From Cephalotus follicularis (Eukaryota; Streptophyta; Magnoliopsida; Oxalidales; Cephalotaceae), in NCBI GenBank assembly GCA_001972305.1, contig BDDD01001477.1:154796-218795 (forward strand): a stretch of 64,000 nucleotides of DNA. Direction: 5' to 3'. The notes beneath the pieces were generated by a model that made no database searches, was not told where the DNA came from, and saw only the letters and a list, made by a program, of their open reading frames with translations. Positions 46,557 through 58,100 of this stretch are shown here, in pieces; position 1 is the first letter of the stretch, and the number at the start of each line of letters is the position of its first letter. Both the position numbers and the translations under genes were made by a program.

Positions 46557-47198
46557 TGAACAAATAACAAAAAGAGAATTAATTTTATCAAAACAAAAAT
46601 ATTTTCATTTATAATTTTGTATGAGAAATATTTATTTGATCGCATCATCAAAACAGTGAATGATTGATATTTTTGTTCGTGTTTTATCGCATTTTAACAC
46701 GTAATTTTTTTTTTGAAGTAGACGCAGTTTACTTTATGATATATAAACACATATAATAATATAAATATATATCATTAATTTTAAAATATTTTAAAATATA
46801 ACATTACATTTTATAATTGATTTTGTTGGTATATAACGTGAGAAACCATGTATAGGTAAGAATTCTCACACAGCATAATTGTCCAATTGCATGTGCATAA
46901 AAGAATGTTGTCGGACTATTGTGCATTGGTAAGAGTGTATGACACACCAATCATTCACTACCTTTGCAACAATAAGAATTCTATTATCAAGGTACAAGTT
47001 TGCTATTTTACTATCACCTTACAAATTGTATAGTAACATACATTCTCATTACTCATCAGCTAAACACTCCTTATAGGATTCAGTACAAGTGATGGGTTAT
47101 CACTATTTCCCAATTTAATTTCTACCATGGTTCACCTTGTGGCAAAATTTCTAACCCAATTTAGTGGCACTTCTGTTTCTCTACATCTAAAAACGGGG
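46557..47198. other. AT-rich spacer and 3' UTR of beta-carotene hydroxylase
   Basis: Downstream of the BCH stop on the minus strand. Nothing else recognised. Confidence 0.4.
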
Positions 47199-47356
47199 CT
47201 ATTGGCTGGCCTTGTATGATTTGATTCTCCTGTTGATCTCCTTTTCCAATTCTTCTAGGCCTCCTACTTCTTCCAATTCCTGTACCAACATAACTTTTTA
47301 AGTTCTCTTACAAACTGACAAAAGTACAATCTAGATTTTCTTTTATGAATATATAN

Positions 47357-47396
<40 letters not shown>

Positions 47397-49041
47397 AGAA
47401 CTATTTAAAGAGGAAGAAGAAGAAGAAGGCAAACTTACATTGGGTCCTAGAAAAAGCCCATATGGAACACCCTCGAATTTATCTGAGTGATGGAGCTAAA
47501 AACCAAAAAACAAAATCAATGAATGAATGAAATGAAATGTAGGTGGTTATATTTTGTTCACGAGATTTCCTTAAAAAATACAAAGTGATGATTTGTAAGG
47601 ACTGGTGTAGATTATTACATTGTGAGCAGCAGCAACCCTCCTAAAATAGGGCACGTTAGCAATGGGCCCAACTGGGAATCTCTTATGGACAAGGCCATCG
47701 TGGACAAACATGTACGCCATCCCAAACACCGTAATTCCAAGGCCCTGCTCACAGTCAAAAGGTTATTATGATAAAAGTAGATGGGTATTTTTGTCCCACA
47801 AGATTTATCTCAAATCACCATGAATCAAATAGTGATTAAACCCTTAAATAATCAGATTCCTAGGGATTTGGTGAAAGAGATGTATAAACAAAGGTTTAGA
47901 GAGGGACTTACAGCACCAAAGCAAAGACCAGGAACAAGGCCCTTGTTTGAAAAACCATAAGATAGAAGTGCTATGGCAGGTAAAGCGTTGATTATGGCAA
48001 ACACATCGTTTAGCTCGAAGGGACCTTCTCTAGGTTTATGGTGAGACTGCAATGAAATAAGTTCATGAGAAACTTAAAGGCTATACTTGATATGGATGAA
48101 ACAAAATCTAAAACTTATAAACTTCAATTATTGTCCTTTCATTTCGTGTACAACGATATCTAACAAATGGAACGTGTGGAGGAGAAACTAGAAAGCGCGG
48201 CATACCTCGTGCATATGCCATAAAGAAGCGTGCCAAAGAGCTCTATGAGCCCATCTTGCCCAAAACTCCATACCCACCTGAAATAAAAAAAAAACACCCA
48301 ACTCATTTCAGTGACAAAATCATCCAAAAAGGAAAAAAAAAAAAAGAAAATTTATTTCCTAGCAAGAATATGGCAATTCTGTAATTTATAAACAATAAGA
48401 AATAGAAACTTACTGCAGCTCCAACAGAGAGAGCAAATGTACCAAACATTTCTGACCAAGGTACTTCTCCACCCTACACCAGAAAATGAAAACAAAAAAA
48501 AAAATTAAAAATTAAAACCCAAATTTTAGTACTAAACATACATAGTAACTTAGCCACTTAACCCGAGCCCAGGTTTAACTCACACATGCATGGACGGTTG
48601 TTAGATGAGGTTTGTATACACAGATATGGGGAAAGTGTTTAGAGAGAAAAGTACCTCTATTTGCCAAGCAAACCTGTAATAAACAGACAAAATAGCTAAA
48701 GAGATAATTCCAGAACTAGACATAACAGCAGCAACCAGATAAGTAAGCCTCTCCGATTGCTTCCTGGACAACCTCTCAGCCAAACGTTCAGATGGGATCT
48801 GAGGAATCACCACACCATTAGATCCCACCTTCTCCTCCACCACCAGGGCACCCTGTTTTCGCTCCTCCACAACACATCTCACAGTGTCACTCGTTTTCCT
48901 TTTAGTTCCATAAAGTGTGTTGTGGATACGAATTGAAGGAGAGAAGAGTCTTATGGGCGTGGGTCTTGAGGAGTAGTGGTGGTGGTGGTAATGGTGGTAG
49001 AAGGGTTTAGTGGATATGGCGACTGAGACACCGACCGCCAT
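47199..49041 (-). CDS. BCH: Beta-carotene 3-hydroxylase (non-haem di-iron), seven exons, complete
   Basis: Exons on the minus strand: 48655-49041, 48414-48473, 48206-48277, 47912-48046, 47619-47744, 47439-47495 and 47199-47279. All introns are GT-AG and all junctions are phase 0, giving 305 residues. Residues 1 to about 60 are a His/Ser-rich plastid transit peptide, then helix LTYLVAAVMSSSGIISLAIL and the fatty-acid-hydroxylase-type core. The iron-binding histidines are in HRALWHASLWHMHESHH (160-176), HDGLVH (233-238) and HNLHH (259-263). The enzyme adds hydroxyls to the beta rings of beta-carotene in plastid membranes, giving beta-cryptoxanthin and zeaxanthin. Asn260 replaces the Gln I would expect in AAAHQLHH. 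An in-frame upstream Met at 49056 is an alternative start. Intron 6 holds a GA repeat and one unresolved base (47356). Confidence 0.95.
47361..47392. repeat. (GA)n microsatellite with adjacent N
   Basis: About 16 GA units inside BCH intron 6. Position 47356 is N, so the repeat was probably hard to assemble. Confidence 0.9.
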
Positions 49042-49056
49042 GGAAGGTTGCTGCAA

Positions 49057-49794
49057 GATTTTAATGAACTGACTAAACCGAAACCTTAAAACTTTATGAC
49101 AGGTGAAGTGAGTGAGCGCCTAACGGCCCTGGAGAATAAGAATTTAGTAGCAATTTGACCCCTAATTTATAGGCAGTATGTAATGTCCCCACCCAAATTT
49201 TAAATTGGCTTAATTATAGTAAGTAATAAAATTGACTCACTTAAGAGCATGTTGACGTGACAAAACATTTGTTACCGATACGTATTAAATAATGTCTTAT
49301 TAACAGTTTTATTAATTTTTTTATAATAATTTATGCGTTATTATACGTATCATGTATTTATTTATTTATAAAAAATAATAGAATCAATCTATATATTTTA
49401 TTTTTTAAGTATCATTCATATGTAAAAATATTTGTGTTATTATAAAAAAATTAGTAAAAGTGATAGTAAGTCAATCATTATTATTAAACAATACAAAAAA
49501 ATTATAAAAACTAAATATTGACAAAATTCTTGAAACCAAAAATTACATAATTTCAATTTTTAGTTTTTTTGTTTAATTTTCTACAAAGAATATATAAATT
49601 TCAGAAACTAAAAATTAAATTCTTCTAAAAATAATGGTTTTCAAACTTTGTTTGGTTTTATATTTGGTAAAGATAATAGAAACCGAGAAAATAGAAAATT
49701 ATATAAGAAAAAAAAGGTGAAAAGTAGAAATAATGAAAAAAGAATGTTTAAAAAGTACAATTTGATAAATGCATATTTGTATGGAGTCTTATTC
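49057..49794. other. BCH promoter side, AT-rich spacer
   Basis: Upstream of the BCH start on the minus strand. No coding sequence seen before copy C. Confidence 0.4.
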
Positions 49795-49799
49795 ATTAC

Positions 49800-50672
49800 T
49801 GTTGATACAGAAATCCTTCTCTCAACAGTATCCTACGTGTAGGACTTTGATTTGTTAAGAGAAACGCTTGCCACGAATGCCTGTGAGGAAGAAACTGATC
49901 TCGGACACCTGCACAAAGGAACAACAATGGTGAAGGCCCAGGAGGTTGTTCTCCCGGGGACACTCCGACGCTCAAGTTAGTCAAGTGCAAATGAAATATT
50001 ATACTCTATTGAATGTAAAAATTGCTGACCTTTGTTCAATGTGTTGAACTTGTATTTATAGTGGATTTTTGTAACTGATTGAGCGTGTGAATCGGATGTG
50101 ATCGTTATCCCCTAGGAAATGCCGAGGATCTCGGACATTCCCTTATCTCCGCCTGTAATGTCGCTATTTTCCATTGTTGTAGTTGGTTGTGACTCAATCT
50201 CCTTGTTTGGATAAGTGTAGATCCCGTGAATACAGGTGCAGATAACTCCCTTATCCTGTAGATAAGGTTGAGGTCCTCCGTGATATAAACATAGAAGAAA
50301 TCAACTATGAAACTGTTGCCGAGGTTGTATGCCCCTCAGTGTTTCCTTCTCCTCCTCAGTTTCTGTATTGGGGAGGGTGTACCTCCTGTTCTCCGCCTGA
50401 TAGATACTTCGGGCCAAGGGAGTCCTCGGCCATTACACCATGAATATGGCCTTCTGCCTTTGAGTCCGAGGAGTGTCCTCGGACTTGTGGTCTCAGTGTG
50501 TTGTCCTCGAAAAATAATGAACCTCGGCTCTTGGTCCGAGAAGGGCATTCTTTGTCCTGTGTGTGCTCCTCGGCACGGCCTGTCTGTAAAGCTTGTAATC
50601 CCTCTTGGACAATTGGTCAAGTCTGCTATGGACACGTGTCCTTGTTTTTACAAACACATTTTTCCTCCATCA
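49800..50672 (-). repeat. 3' LTR of copy C (left in this view)
   Basis: TGTTGATACAG...CTCCATCA, with the same CCGAGG hairpins (about 50463-50485) and GGACACGTGTCC (near 50630). Confidence 0.95.
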
Positions 50673-51079
50673 TATGCCCCCCTGGTCCTTGTTCTCTGAG
50701 CTTGGTAAGAGGAGGAGGACCAGAGTTGAGAGCCGTGGCCCAGGCAAGACTCCTCTGTAATATTTCTTGATAGATCTTCCTTATAAAAATGGGCTGAGGA
50801 CGAGAGCATTGCCTTCGTTGCTCCTCCGATACATGATATAGTCTGCTTGGTCCGAGAACTAGCGTTTGACCTTTGATCTGCCCTCAATCCTATCAACAGG
50901 CCTCGAGTATTGAACCGTTATGCCTATCATTGAAGTTGCGTATTGAATACGCTTAACACGTGGCATACACAGAGCAATTCCCGCCTCTGCCTTTTCGTTT
51001 CCCGCGCCTGATTTGACCATCTGTCTTCCCACCGTTGGATCTCATGCGAGGTGGAGGGCCAGGATCCGAGGAAAGGGCC

Positions 51080-51086
51080 TATAAAA
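51080..51086 (+). promoter_or_regulatory. TATA box of the accessory gene in copy C
   Basis: TATAAAA in GGGCCTATAAAACC, 206 bases before the ATG at 51286. The sequence between the TATA box and the ATG is closely conserved with copy B, including the GTAAGT...CCCAG pair. Confidence 0.55.
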
Positions 51087-51285
51087 CCTTTTGCTCTTCA
51101 CACAATACAACTTTCGATTCTTCAAACTTCTAAATTCACAGTGCTTTTTGAGAGCTTTTTGAGTCTGCAGTGTCTTCAATCCTTTTCTTCTTCAACTCTT
51201 CGAATCAAAAACATTTGGTAAGTTTCAACCAACTTTCTTGTTTTCCCAGATTGTTTTCTTCTTTCTGTGATTTCTTTTTCTTCAA

Positions 51286-53197
51286 ATGGCTAGTCAAGAA
51301 CTTTCTGTTGGGTCTTCTTCTCCTTCTTCTTCTCCCCTGTCCGTTGCGCCTTTAGCCATGGTGATTCCCACCGCTGAAAGGCCACACGATGTAGAAGGTA
51401 GTCCAGGGGCTGCTGTGGGTGCCCCTGATGCACCTACTGCCGAGGTCAATCCTCTGCCCGAGGATTGTGCCTTTGGTTTAAGTAAACTTAGTCAAGCCGA
51501 GGTCAAAAGGCTTACTAGGAAGTATAATTTCCCTCGTGGGTTGACCTTTAATATTCCTAGGGATCCTCGGGTAGTTACTGAGAGCCGAGAAGGCCTCTTT
51601 GTGGTCTTCGAAGCTGCTCTTTCCCATGGTCTGAGGGTCCCTGTCCCCTCCTTTGCCATCTCGGTCCTCCTTAGCTTTAGTCTTCATCCTTCTCTTCTTC
51701 AACCTCAGTCTTGGGGTTTCATGATAGGTTTCTTGGTTAGATGTATAGAGTCCGAGGTGACAGCTACTGTGAATCTCTTCAAGGAGTTTCATGTCATCTC
51801 GGCCACCCCCAAAACAAACGGATAATTTTTCAAGTCCCGTTCTGGGGTGAAAAAACTTCTTCTCAACCCTACCCAATCAATAAAGAACTGGAGAAGGAAG
51901 TACTTTTTGATAAAGGACTTCGAGGGGTTTATCCCCTCTCCTTGGTGCACGTCCTTGGACGTTAAATCTTTGAACACAAAATCTCGTCTGACCTCGGCAG
52001 AGAAGCTAGGTCTTAGCAAGCTCCTGGCCCTTGAGCCAGAGGATGTAAACTCCACCGTGACCGAGGATCGTCTGGTCCAGGCAGGACTTAGTGTGGTCCT
52101 CGGACATGAATCCTCCTCGGACGGATCCGAGGAGGAAGAATCAGAGGGTGAGGAAGAGCAGGATAGTCCTCCGCCCCCAATATCTGAACCAACCTGTATA
52201 GAACTCTTGTCTCCTCAGTCTCTTTCATTAATGCTGTTTTTGCCAACTCTTACATTTTCTGATCTCTGATCTCTGACTTTCTTGTCTTTTTTCAGCAATG
52301 GGTCCTCGCCGAGATCTTTCTTCAATTATCAGGTCCACTGACCGGAGGAAGGCTTCTGCTTCTACTGATCCTCAGCCCAAGGCCAAAACTCCCATGGCCG
52401 AGAAGACAAGGGCACCGACCAAGACCCCCCCTCCTCCTCCCTCTGCCAGGATTCCGGTTGCTGTGACCGAGAAGAGGAAGGAGACCAGCAAGTGGTCGGC
52501 CGACAAGACCCCCTCGAATGAGCATGCTCCTTTGTCCAAGAGGAGTAGAAAGGGGAAAGCTGTGGAGGGCACCGAGAAGGTGCGGGAAGTCGAGGACGTG
52601 GCTGCCCTCGGATCTAGTTCCCAGGATCCTATAATCCTTCCCCCATCTCTGACGGTGGACCAGCTGCTTGATGGGTTTGATGGGATGGAGGTTGAGAACT
52701 TGAACTTGAACGGTCCTGGAGTCCCTCAAAGACTCAGCCGGCTAGTCTTCTTGCCCCAGGAGTTGGAGGCGAGGCAGAGATGGACCAATGAGGACTTGGC
52801 AACCATTTGTCTGAAGAGGCAACTGAGGGTAAATGGTCTTGTCCTTAGTTACCTTGCTTTTTCTTGCACCTTAGTTCTTTATAATATCTAACACTTTTTA
52901 TTTATCTAACAGTCTCTGAACGACACCCAGCTGCTTATGGACAACTTCTCTGCAGTTGTGGCCAGGGACCGAGAACTGAGGTCGAGCATGGCCACCCTTG
53001 AAGAAACTGCTCGCTCGGCCCAAGCCCAGCTGAATGAGGTTCTAAAGGCTCAGGAGTCCCTGGCCGAGGAGAGAAAACAAGCAGTTGAGGCCCTGGAGGA
53101 GGGGAGGTCCGAGTATAGGAGGCTCGAGGCCAAGCTGAAACTGGCCGAGGAGAAAAATTATGCCTTGGTGGCCAAGCTTGAGCAGCAGCGGCTGTGA
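51286..53197 (+). pseudogene. Antisense accessory gene, copy C, three coding exons, one nonsense codon
   Basis: Exons are 51286-52195, 52296-52828 and 52913-53197. Exon 1 ends T|GTATAG, exon 2 starts TTTTTTCAG|CA, exon 2 ends AGG|GTAAAT and exon 3 starts TCTAACAG|TCT. Both junctions keep the frame. Exon 1 encodes the Ser/Pro head and the 'putative gypsy type transposon' core (YNFPRGLTFNIPRDP, HPSLLQPQSWGFMIGFLVRC), then an acidic stretch. Exon 2 is basic and proline-rich (PLSKRSRKGKAVEG, nuclear-signal-like). Exon 3 is a coiled coil (RSSMATLEETARSAQAQLNE, KLKLAEEKNYALVAKLEQQ). A TAA at 51823-51825 interrupts exon 1 where copy B has a Tyr codon. Exon 3 runs into the gag junction, so the true C-terminus is lost. 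Known Tat-group elements carry accessory ORFs, some antisense; function unknown. Confidence 0.75.
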
Positions 53198-53924
53198 TCT
53201 CGGCCGTGAAGGGGTGAGCATTAATATTTTGCACCTTGGATAAGTGCCCCCCATGCCGTTCCGCTCTTCCAAACCTCCTTTCTAGGTCAGCAAGCCTTCT
53301 ATTCACTGCCTGCTCCACCTCTTCAATATTCCTTACTCTGCTGGAGACATGTGACCCTCCAGCCAATGAGGCTGGGGGATTAACCCTATTTCCTCGGGCA
53401 GTTCCAGCTCTGCGTGGGGCATTAGAACACACTTGTGCCTCCTCTGCTCCCCTGTCCTGCTACCGAGGATCCACATCCATAGGCTGGTGCTGAGGGTGTC
53501 CTCTCCTGGGATCGTTGGGATGATCCCTTGCAGTCGAGGACTCAGCTCTCTGAGATGCATTGATCTCAGGCCTCCTTCCCAGGGGATTGTGGTCCCCAGA
53601 CCGCCCAAGGGGAAGTTCATCTCCACTCGGCGGGTTTCGCCTGGCACCACGTGGGTGCCTTGTCTCCACCTCTGGCCCATGGGGGCCAGATACTCCTCGG
53701 GCCACTTGCTGAGCGGGCCCTGCTTGCTGTTGTTGGTTGGCTAAAGTTGTGACCAACCGATCTGTGACACGCTCCAATCCTTGGAGGAATTGGTTGAGTT
53801 GCTCCCCTGTAACGGGAGCTGGTTGTTGTGCCACCACTTGGGCGACTTCTTCTGGAGGAGCTATGACCTCCTGGTGTAGTTGGCTGCCAGTGGCTCCAAC
53901 TTGGGTGTTCTTCCTTGGAGGCAT
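53190..53924 (-). pseudogene. gag fragment of copy C
   Basis: Starts MPPRKNTQVGATGSQLHQEV, parallel to gag of copy B. A CAG-to-TAG change after MDVDPR (53459) makes a stop near residue 155. The frame continues after it through RRLADLERRFGRAERHGGHL to AEITA. There the element jumps to the accessory gene, sharing CGGCTGTGATCTCGGCCG with copy B from about 53189. The capsid core, zinc knuckle, protease, RT and integrase are absent. Confidence 0.85.
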
Positions 53925-53969
53925 GATCGGTGATGACTTTTTGTAGTGTTTCCCACAGACGGCGCCAAC

Positions 53970-54842
53970 TGTTGATACAGAAATCCTTCTCTCAACAGTA
54001 TCCTACGTGGAGGACTTTGATTTGTTAAGAGAAACGCTTGCCACGAATGCCTGTGAGGAAGAACCTGATCTCGGACACCTGCACAAAGGAACAACAATGG
54101 TGAAGGCCCAGGAGGTTGTTCTCCCGGGGACACTCCGACGCTCAAGTTAGTCAGGTGCAGATGAAATATTATACTCTCTTGAATGTAAAAATTGCTGACC
54201 TTTGTTCAATGTGTTGAACTTGTATTTATAGTGGATTTTTGTAACTGATTGAGCGTGTGAATCAGATGTGATCGTTATCCCCTAGGAAATGCCGAGGATC
54301 TCGGACATTCCCTTATCTCCGCCTGTAATGTCGCTATTTTCCATTGTTGTAGTTGGTTGTGACTCAATCTCCTTGTTTGGATAAGTGTAGGTCCCGTGAA
54401 TCCAGGTGCAGATAACTCCCTTATCCTGTAGATAAGGTTGAGGTCCTCCGTGATATAAACATAGAAGAAATCAACTATGAAACTGTTGCCGAGGTTGTAT
54501 GCCCCTCAGTGTTTCCTTCTCCTCCTCAGTTTCTGTATTGGGGAGGGTGTACCTCCTGTTCTCCGCCTGATAGATACTTCGGGCCGAGGGAGTCCTCGGC
54601 CATTACACCATGAATATGGCCTTCTGCCTTTGAGTTCGAGGAGTGTCCTCGGACTTGTGGTCTCAGTGTGTTGTCCTCGAAAAATAATGAACCTCGGCTC
54701 TTGGTCCGAGAAGGGCATTCTTTGTCCTGTGTGTGCTCCTCGGCACGGCCTGTCTGTAAAGCTTGTAATCCCTCTTGGACAACTGGTCAAGTCTGCTATG
54801 GACACGTGTCCTTGTTTTTACAAACACATTTTTCCTCCATCA
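53970..54842 (-). repeat. 5' LTR of copy C (right in this view)
   Basis: Pairs with 49800-50672. TATAAATA (minus strand) near 54223. Confidence 0.95.
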
Positions 54843-55109
54843 ATTACGTACATTGAGATAATGAAATGGAAGAATTAAAATAAATAAATGAATAAACATA
54901 AACTTATCTTTTATTTTCAAATATGTTTTCTTTTCTCTTAAATCTTTTCATACAGGCATATTGAAAATTTCTTTACTTTGGTGCCCCAATAAATTTTAGA
55001 TCTTACTAATTTTCTTCTTTTTAAAATATATATTTATATCAAACAATAGATCCATCATGTTTTCTCTCAATTTCTATCTCTAAAATTCTCAACTACCAAA
55101 TATAGAATT

Positions 55110-58100
55110 TATTGGTTTATTGTCAATCTAAACATCAAATTAACACTTAATTATGCATAAAAAAACAGAAATTACAGCGGAACAAAAAACAATAAAAGCA
55201 TAGCATCAAACATGCAACAAACAATAAAGATTGATCCTAAACCAATTCCAATATCCCTAATCTATGCTTGCCTTGATCTCTAGCCTAAACCAACACTAGG
55301 AGCGGCATAAAAGGAGGATTAGAATCACTCACATGGGCTGCAAGGATGACTTCTTCACTTTTCATGGAGTGATCATGGCCTTCTAGTATTCCACACCAAA
55401 CATGATCACCGACACCATCCGAGAGTGGTTAGCTTTGACCTCCTCCTCTCCACCATTTTTGTTCGGCCATTCTTTGGAAGATGTAAGCTCTCATTTCCCT
55501 TAAGGAAATATGATATGTGAGCTTCAGGTAGAGTTGCTAGTGAGTGGTCAAAACAAATACCTTTTATATTAACCCTTAGTAACTTAATATCGGGACAATT
55601 TATGGTAAGGCTAACTTAATGGATTTTTTTATTTAATCAAGCCCTCACTTAATTATACGAATTATCCTTCAATTAAGACTCTCATAAAATAATGTTGTCA
55701 CAAAGCTTATAGTGCGTGATTCTGATAGTTTATGTGGTATACCGGGCGTAGGAGCAAAATCATAAATTTACGATTACCGATTGAACTTCTCCAATCGAGT
55801 TAGAACTCTTCTAACTAATTTACAAATTGAAATACTTTCAATTTATCCCTTATACAAGATGAATCAATCTCTATATGAGAGTTCATTATGTTTATGGGTT
55901 CCTACGAATAAAAGTAAATATCTTAATTATATTTATGGATAAAGGTTAACATCTCATGTTACGACTACTCCCTGATACAATGGATTTAATATTTATGATA
56001 TATTTATTAAATCCATTAAACTATTTTATTACAGTTTCCATGCAGGTTGTTCCGATTAAATCTAGGACATGGATTTTGTCAAACCCTAACAATTTAATTC
56101 TATGCATCTCGCAACTTATATAAATAGCTTTACTCGCATATCAGAAACTCTTCCAAACACGCTTAGAGCCTTACAAGGAATTCAAGATATTATAAATGTG
56201 ATGTCATAGAGCATACAATCCCTTATATCGGGATTGATAGATTCCTTATTGCATACGCACATGTCTCCATGTATAAGCGATCATACCCAATAGACACATG
56301 TATACACCCAGTGGGTAGGAGTCGTATTTAAATGTCATCAAAGCATGATGTATTATACACAATATATCATATGGAGGCTCAGGTCTAAGGACCACCTACA
56401 CTACTGCAACATAAGAACTCTTATTTGATAAGTGAGTAAAAAACTCATACATGTGTTCATCTTGCGTGCCACTATTCGGTGAACTCATATTCAATGAGCA
56501 CCCACATACTTATCACAGCAGACTCTATACTCGTGACTTCGAGATCAGTCATTCCCTTCACTGGGATGATAAGTACGTGACAGTTTATGGATTACTGATG
56601 TCCACGATTAGTAATCTTACGACTGCGAATATTTAAGAATAAAGTTTACTGAGGTTCTAAGTCTCAGTCCAATGATATCATCAATAGTCTTTGACACGCC
56701 CGGATCCAGCTCGCTGGAATCCGTCATACCCACTACGAGGCCAAGCCTCCCATCAGAGACCCACCTCGTAGGTTCAGCAGATCAGAGTTTCATAAATATA
56801 TTTTTAAGCAGAGAATTTCTTCAAAACATAAAGAAAACAGAAAAGTTTCTTGAAAAACTTGAAAAAAATTCTAACTTAAATTTTTACAAAAATTGGGCAT
56901 GTAGTATTGGTTTATTGGACTATGCCTCCTATAAAGAAAAACACAGTTTATAAAATCCACACTCCCGAAGGAGGAAGCAGTTTGTAATGGGCTCAACCCT
57001 CAGTAGACTATAATTTAAAAGCAGAAAACAAGTATGAGTTGGGTTCCGCCTCAACCACCTTATCAAAACAAAAATAAAAAATAGGGCTCAGCTCTTTTAA
57101 ACGAAACCAAAACATTTATATAAAAATATAAGTAATGCATAATTTAAAATGTTGATGTAGTGATGGTATGCATATGTTAACTCTAGTAGGCATGCCTTTG
57201 TGGTCTCACCTCAGCAGACAGACTAACTCCAACTGAGAGAGCTCAACAGACTAACCTGTCAGAACTAAAAACAAAAAAACAGAGGAGGGGTTAGTCCACA
57301 GGACTAGTGAGATGGAACAAAAGGCTCCGCAGAGTTTTGCTCGCATATAAATATCTTTCAGAAAAATATAACAAAACTGTAAAACAACTGAAACAGAGTT
57401 TTAGAAACAGAATCAAAATACAGAATCTGATTTATAAAATAGATATAAAACGACTTAAACAGAATATAAAATCAAAACCGATTTCTAAAACCGATATTTC
57501 CAGAAATTAGCAGAAAAACCAGATCAGAAAACCAGATCGTATCTTTCAAACAGATTTAAAACATTAGAAATTCAGTTATATGTAGTATTTAATAGAGTTT
57601 TACAACAGAATAAATATATAAAAATGCAGTGGGTCTATTAGATAAGGTTGACGCCTAGGCCCCGTCGGGCCGAACGTCCAGCAGAAAATAGTGGCAATGA
57701 CACTGTCGTGTCAAAGCATAAGAACAAAAAGTCATACACGTGCAGACAGTGCCTCTCATGGGCATCAGATATGTAACTAATACAATACCGAGATCACAAT
57801 GTTTCTAAACATATTTAACGGATTTCAGAACACAGAAAATCCAATTTCTCAAAACAGACTTTAAACAGATTTAAACAGATAAAGAATTTATTTTCTTATC
57901 AAATACAGATATAACCGAAATTAGTGTCATACTATGACTATCATCATGCGAGCATTTGAAAACATTAAAAGAAAGTTTCAGACATTAAAACTTAAACATA
58001 TTTCAAAACAGAAGTAAATACAAATTCATTCAGATATGGAAAATTAATAAGTGAACACCCTTAAAACATTTAAACCATTTAAAAGCATTTCAGAATAAAA

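Larger units (their letters stand above)
49800..54842 (-). mobile_element. Tat-type Ty3/gypsy retrotransposon, copy C (pol lost, accessory gene retained)
   Basis: LTRs 49800-50672 and 53970-54842 are each 873 bp and differ at roughly ten places. ATTAC duplications flank both ends (49795-49799 and 54843-54847). Minus direction: 5' LTR, PBS, N-terminal gag, a junction near 53190, then the accessory gene in opposite direction through three exons, polypurine tract and 3' LTR. All of pol is missing. Confidence 0.95.

Noticed and set aside
37490..54842. Repeated LTRs considered as a CRISPR-like array or segmental gene duplication
   Set aside because: Repeat units are about 900 bp with TSDs, PBS and polypurine tracts; they are retrotransposon LTRs.
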